Assembly (NCBI GenBank): GCA_029052265.1
Contig: JAIDJJ010000316.1
Location: forward strand, 1-5,448
Direction: 5' to 3'
DNA length: 5,448 nucleotides
Origin: Muribaculaceae bacterium
GTDB taxonomy: Bacteria > Bacteroidota > Bacteroidia > Bacteroidales > Muribaculaceae
Position numbers and translations under genes: made by a program. How positions within the stretch are numbered: position 1 is the stretch's first letter; every line of letters starts with the position of its first letter. Under the pieces are notes generated by a model. It saw only the letters and a list, made by a program, of their open reading frames with translations. It was not told where the DNA came from and ran no database searches. Of this stretch, positions 4,907-5,448 are shown in pieces.

Positions 4907-5448
4907 ATGTTCCACATCAATGACTTTGAAACCATGGATGATGTCCAGATTCGTGAAACAGCTGATTCCATGGGTATAAAAAAATCAGGATCAGCTTCCC
5001 GCGATGAAATCATCGAAGCTATCCTTGACCGACAGGCAGAATCTTCGGCAAAAGACATCGTCTCAAAAAACGGTGAAAAGAAGAAAACTTCCAAGACAAA
5101 AGAACCTCGGGCGAAGAAAGTAAAGAAACAGCCCTTGACAGAATCTGCAGAAAAATCAGCCACCCAGCAGCCCGACAGATCTTCGGAGCCTGAAAACGTG
5201 ACTGAACCTCAAAATGTTTTTGAATCTTTTATGCCGGAAGAGCTGCCGTTACCAAAACGTAGGGGCAGAAAGCCTAAAAACCAACAGACTCAAGAAGATT
5301 CCGTACCGGTTGCGGAACCAATCCCCCAACCCAAAAAACGAGGGAGAAAACCGGCAAACACCAATGTTGTCACAGACCCCGTGGAAATTAAGGCATGCCC
5401 CCGGGATGCGGGGGAGAAGGTGGTTGACGAAACGGCAATTTTAAGGGT
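4907..5448 (+). CDS. rho: Transcription termination factor Rho, N-terminal 180 residues (3' end outside window)
   Basis: Rho is the hexameric RNA-dependent ATPase that ends transcription of untranslated RNA. From the ATG at 4907 the frame stays open to the right edge. Residues 1-45 (MFHINDF...GIKKSGSASRDEIIEAILDRQ) match the Rho N-terminal helical domain in its Bacteroidetes version. From about residue 46 the chain is low-complexity and rich in K, E, P, Q and S, with two AT-hook-like motifs, KRRGRKPK (117-124) and KKRGRKPA (143-150). Such a disordered basic insertion ahead of the RNA-binding domain is known for Bacteroidetes Rho. The RNA-binding and ATPase domains lie beyond the window, so the call rests on the N-terminal domain, the AT-hooks and the promoter context. 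An ATG at 4934 is possible but would cut into the helical domain. The final 20 or so residues are encoded by unusually GC-rich DNA. Confidence 0.85.
   Translation, partial: MFHINDFETMDDVQIRETADSMGIKKSGSASRDEIIEAILDRQAESSAKDIVSKNGEKKKTSKTKEPRAKKVKKQPLTESAEKSATQQPDRSSEPENVTEPQNVFESFMPEELPLPKRRGRKPKNQQTQEDSVPVAEPIPQPKKRGRKPANTNVVTDPVEIKACPRDAGEKVVDETAILR
5393..5414. repeat. GC-rich inverted repeat inside rho
   Basis: CCCCC (5398-5402) and GGGGG (5410-5414) can pair over a 7-nt loop. Alternatively GCAT (5393-5396) pairs with ATGC (5406-5409) around CCC/GGG with one bulge. The segment contains the palindromes GCATGC and CCCGGG and is far richer in G and C than the A-rich coding DNA before it. Confidence 0.4.

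Noticed and set aside
4831..5163. 110-codon minus-strand open frame over the start of rho
   Set aside because: It is a shadow of the lysine-rich rho codons, which read as Phe/Ser-rich on the other strand.
5214..5444. 76-codon plus-strand open frame near the right edge
   Set aside because: It runs in another frame through the Rho disordered region; the Rho frame is continuous from 4907 to the edge and has recognisable motifs.

Overview
The window looks like a chromosomal segment of an anaerobic Bacteroidales bacterium, probably a gut member. Three things point there: Bacteroidetes-type promoter elements (TTTG, 20 nt, TAnnTTTG) ahead of the last gene; a Rho factor whose N-terminal part carries a long disordered basic insertion with AT-hook-like motifs; and a hydE-hydG-hydF [FeFe]-hydrogenase maturation operon. 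No tRNA, rRNA, CRISPR array, insertion sequence or phage gene was seen. The finer lineage (for example Muribaculaceae) is a guess.

Layout: 1-213 is the 3' end of hydE, open at the left edge. It overlaps the start of hydG (206-1627) by 8 bp, and hydF (1634-2788) follows 6 bp later. These three supply the whole dedicated machinery that builds the CO/CN/dithiolate-bridged 2Fe subcluster of [FeFe] hydrogenases. Between hydF and the convergent rubrerythrin gene (2915-3466, minus strand) lie two hairpins, the second a perfect 23-bp stem that can serve as a bidirectional terminator.

The rubrerythrin is of the 'reverse' type (rubredoxin domain first), an oxygen/peroxide-scavenging protein of anaerobes. 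Its AT-rich upstream region (3467-3554) is shared with the divergent tilS (3555-4511), encoding tRNA-Ile lysidine synthetase in an unusually short form without the usual C-terminal domain. After a 395-bp gap comes rho (4907 to the right edge, incomplete). The gap contains a near-consensus promoter, implying a leader of about 255 nt with hairpins and a pyrimidine-rich tract.

Functionally, hydEGF and the rubrerythrin fit an anaerobic, hydrogen-metabolising lifestyle with oxygen protection nearby; tilS and rho are core information-processing genes. I see no clearly new multi-gene system. The points most worth a second look are the compact TilS, the HydE tail without auxiliary-cluster cysteines, the long rho leader, the Rho disordered region, and a GC-rich inverted repeat inside rho near the right edge.
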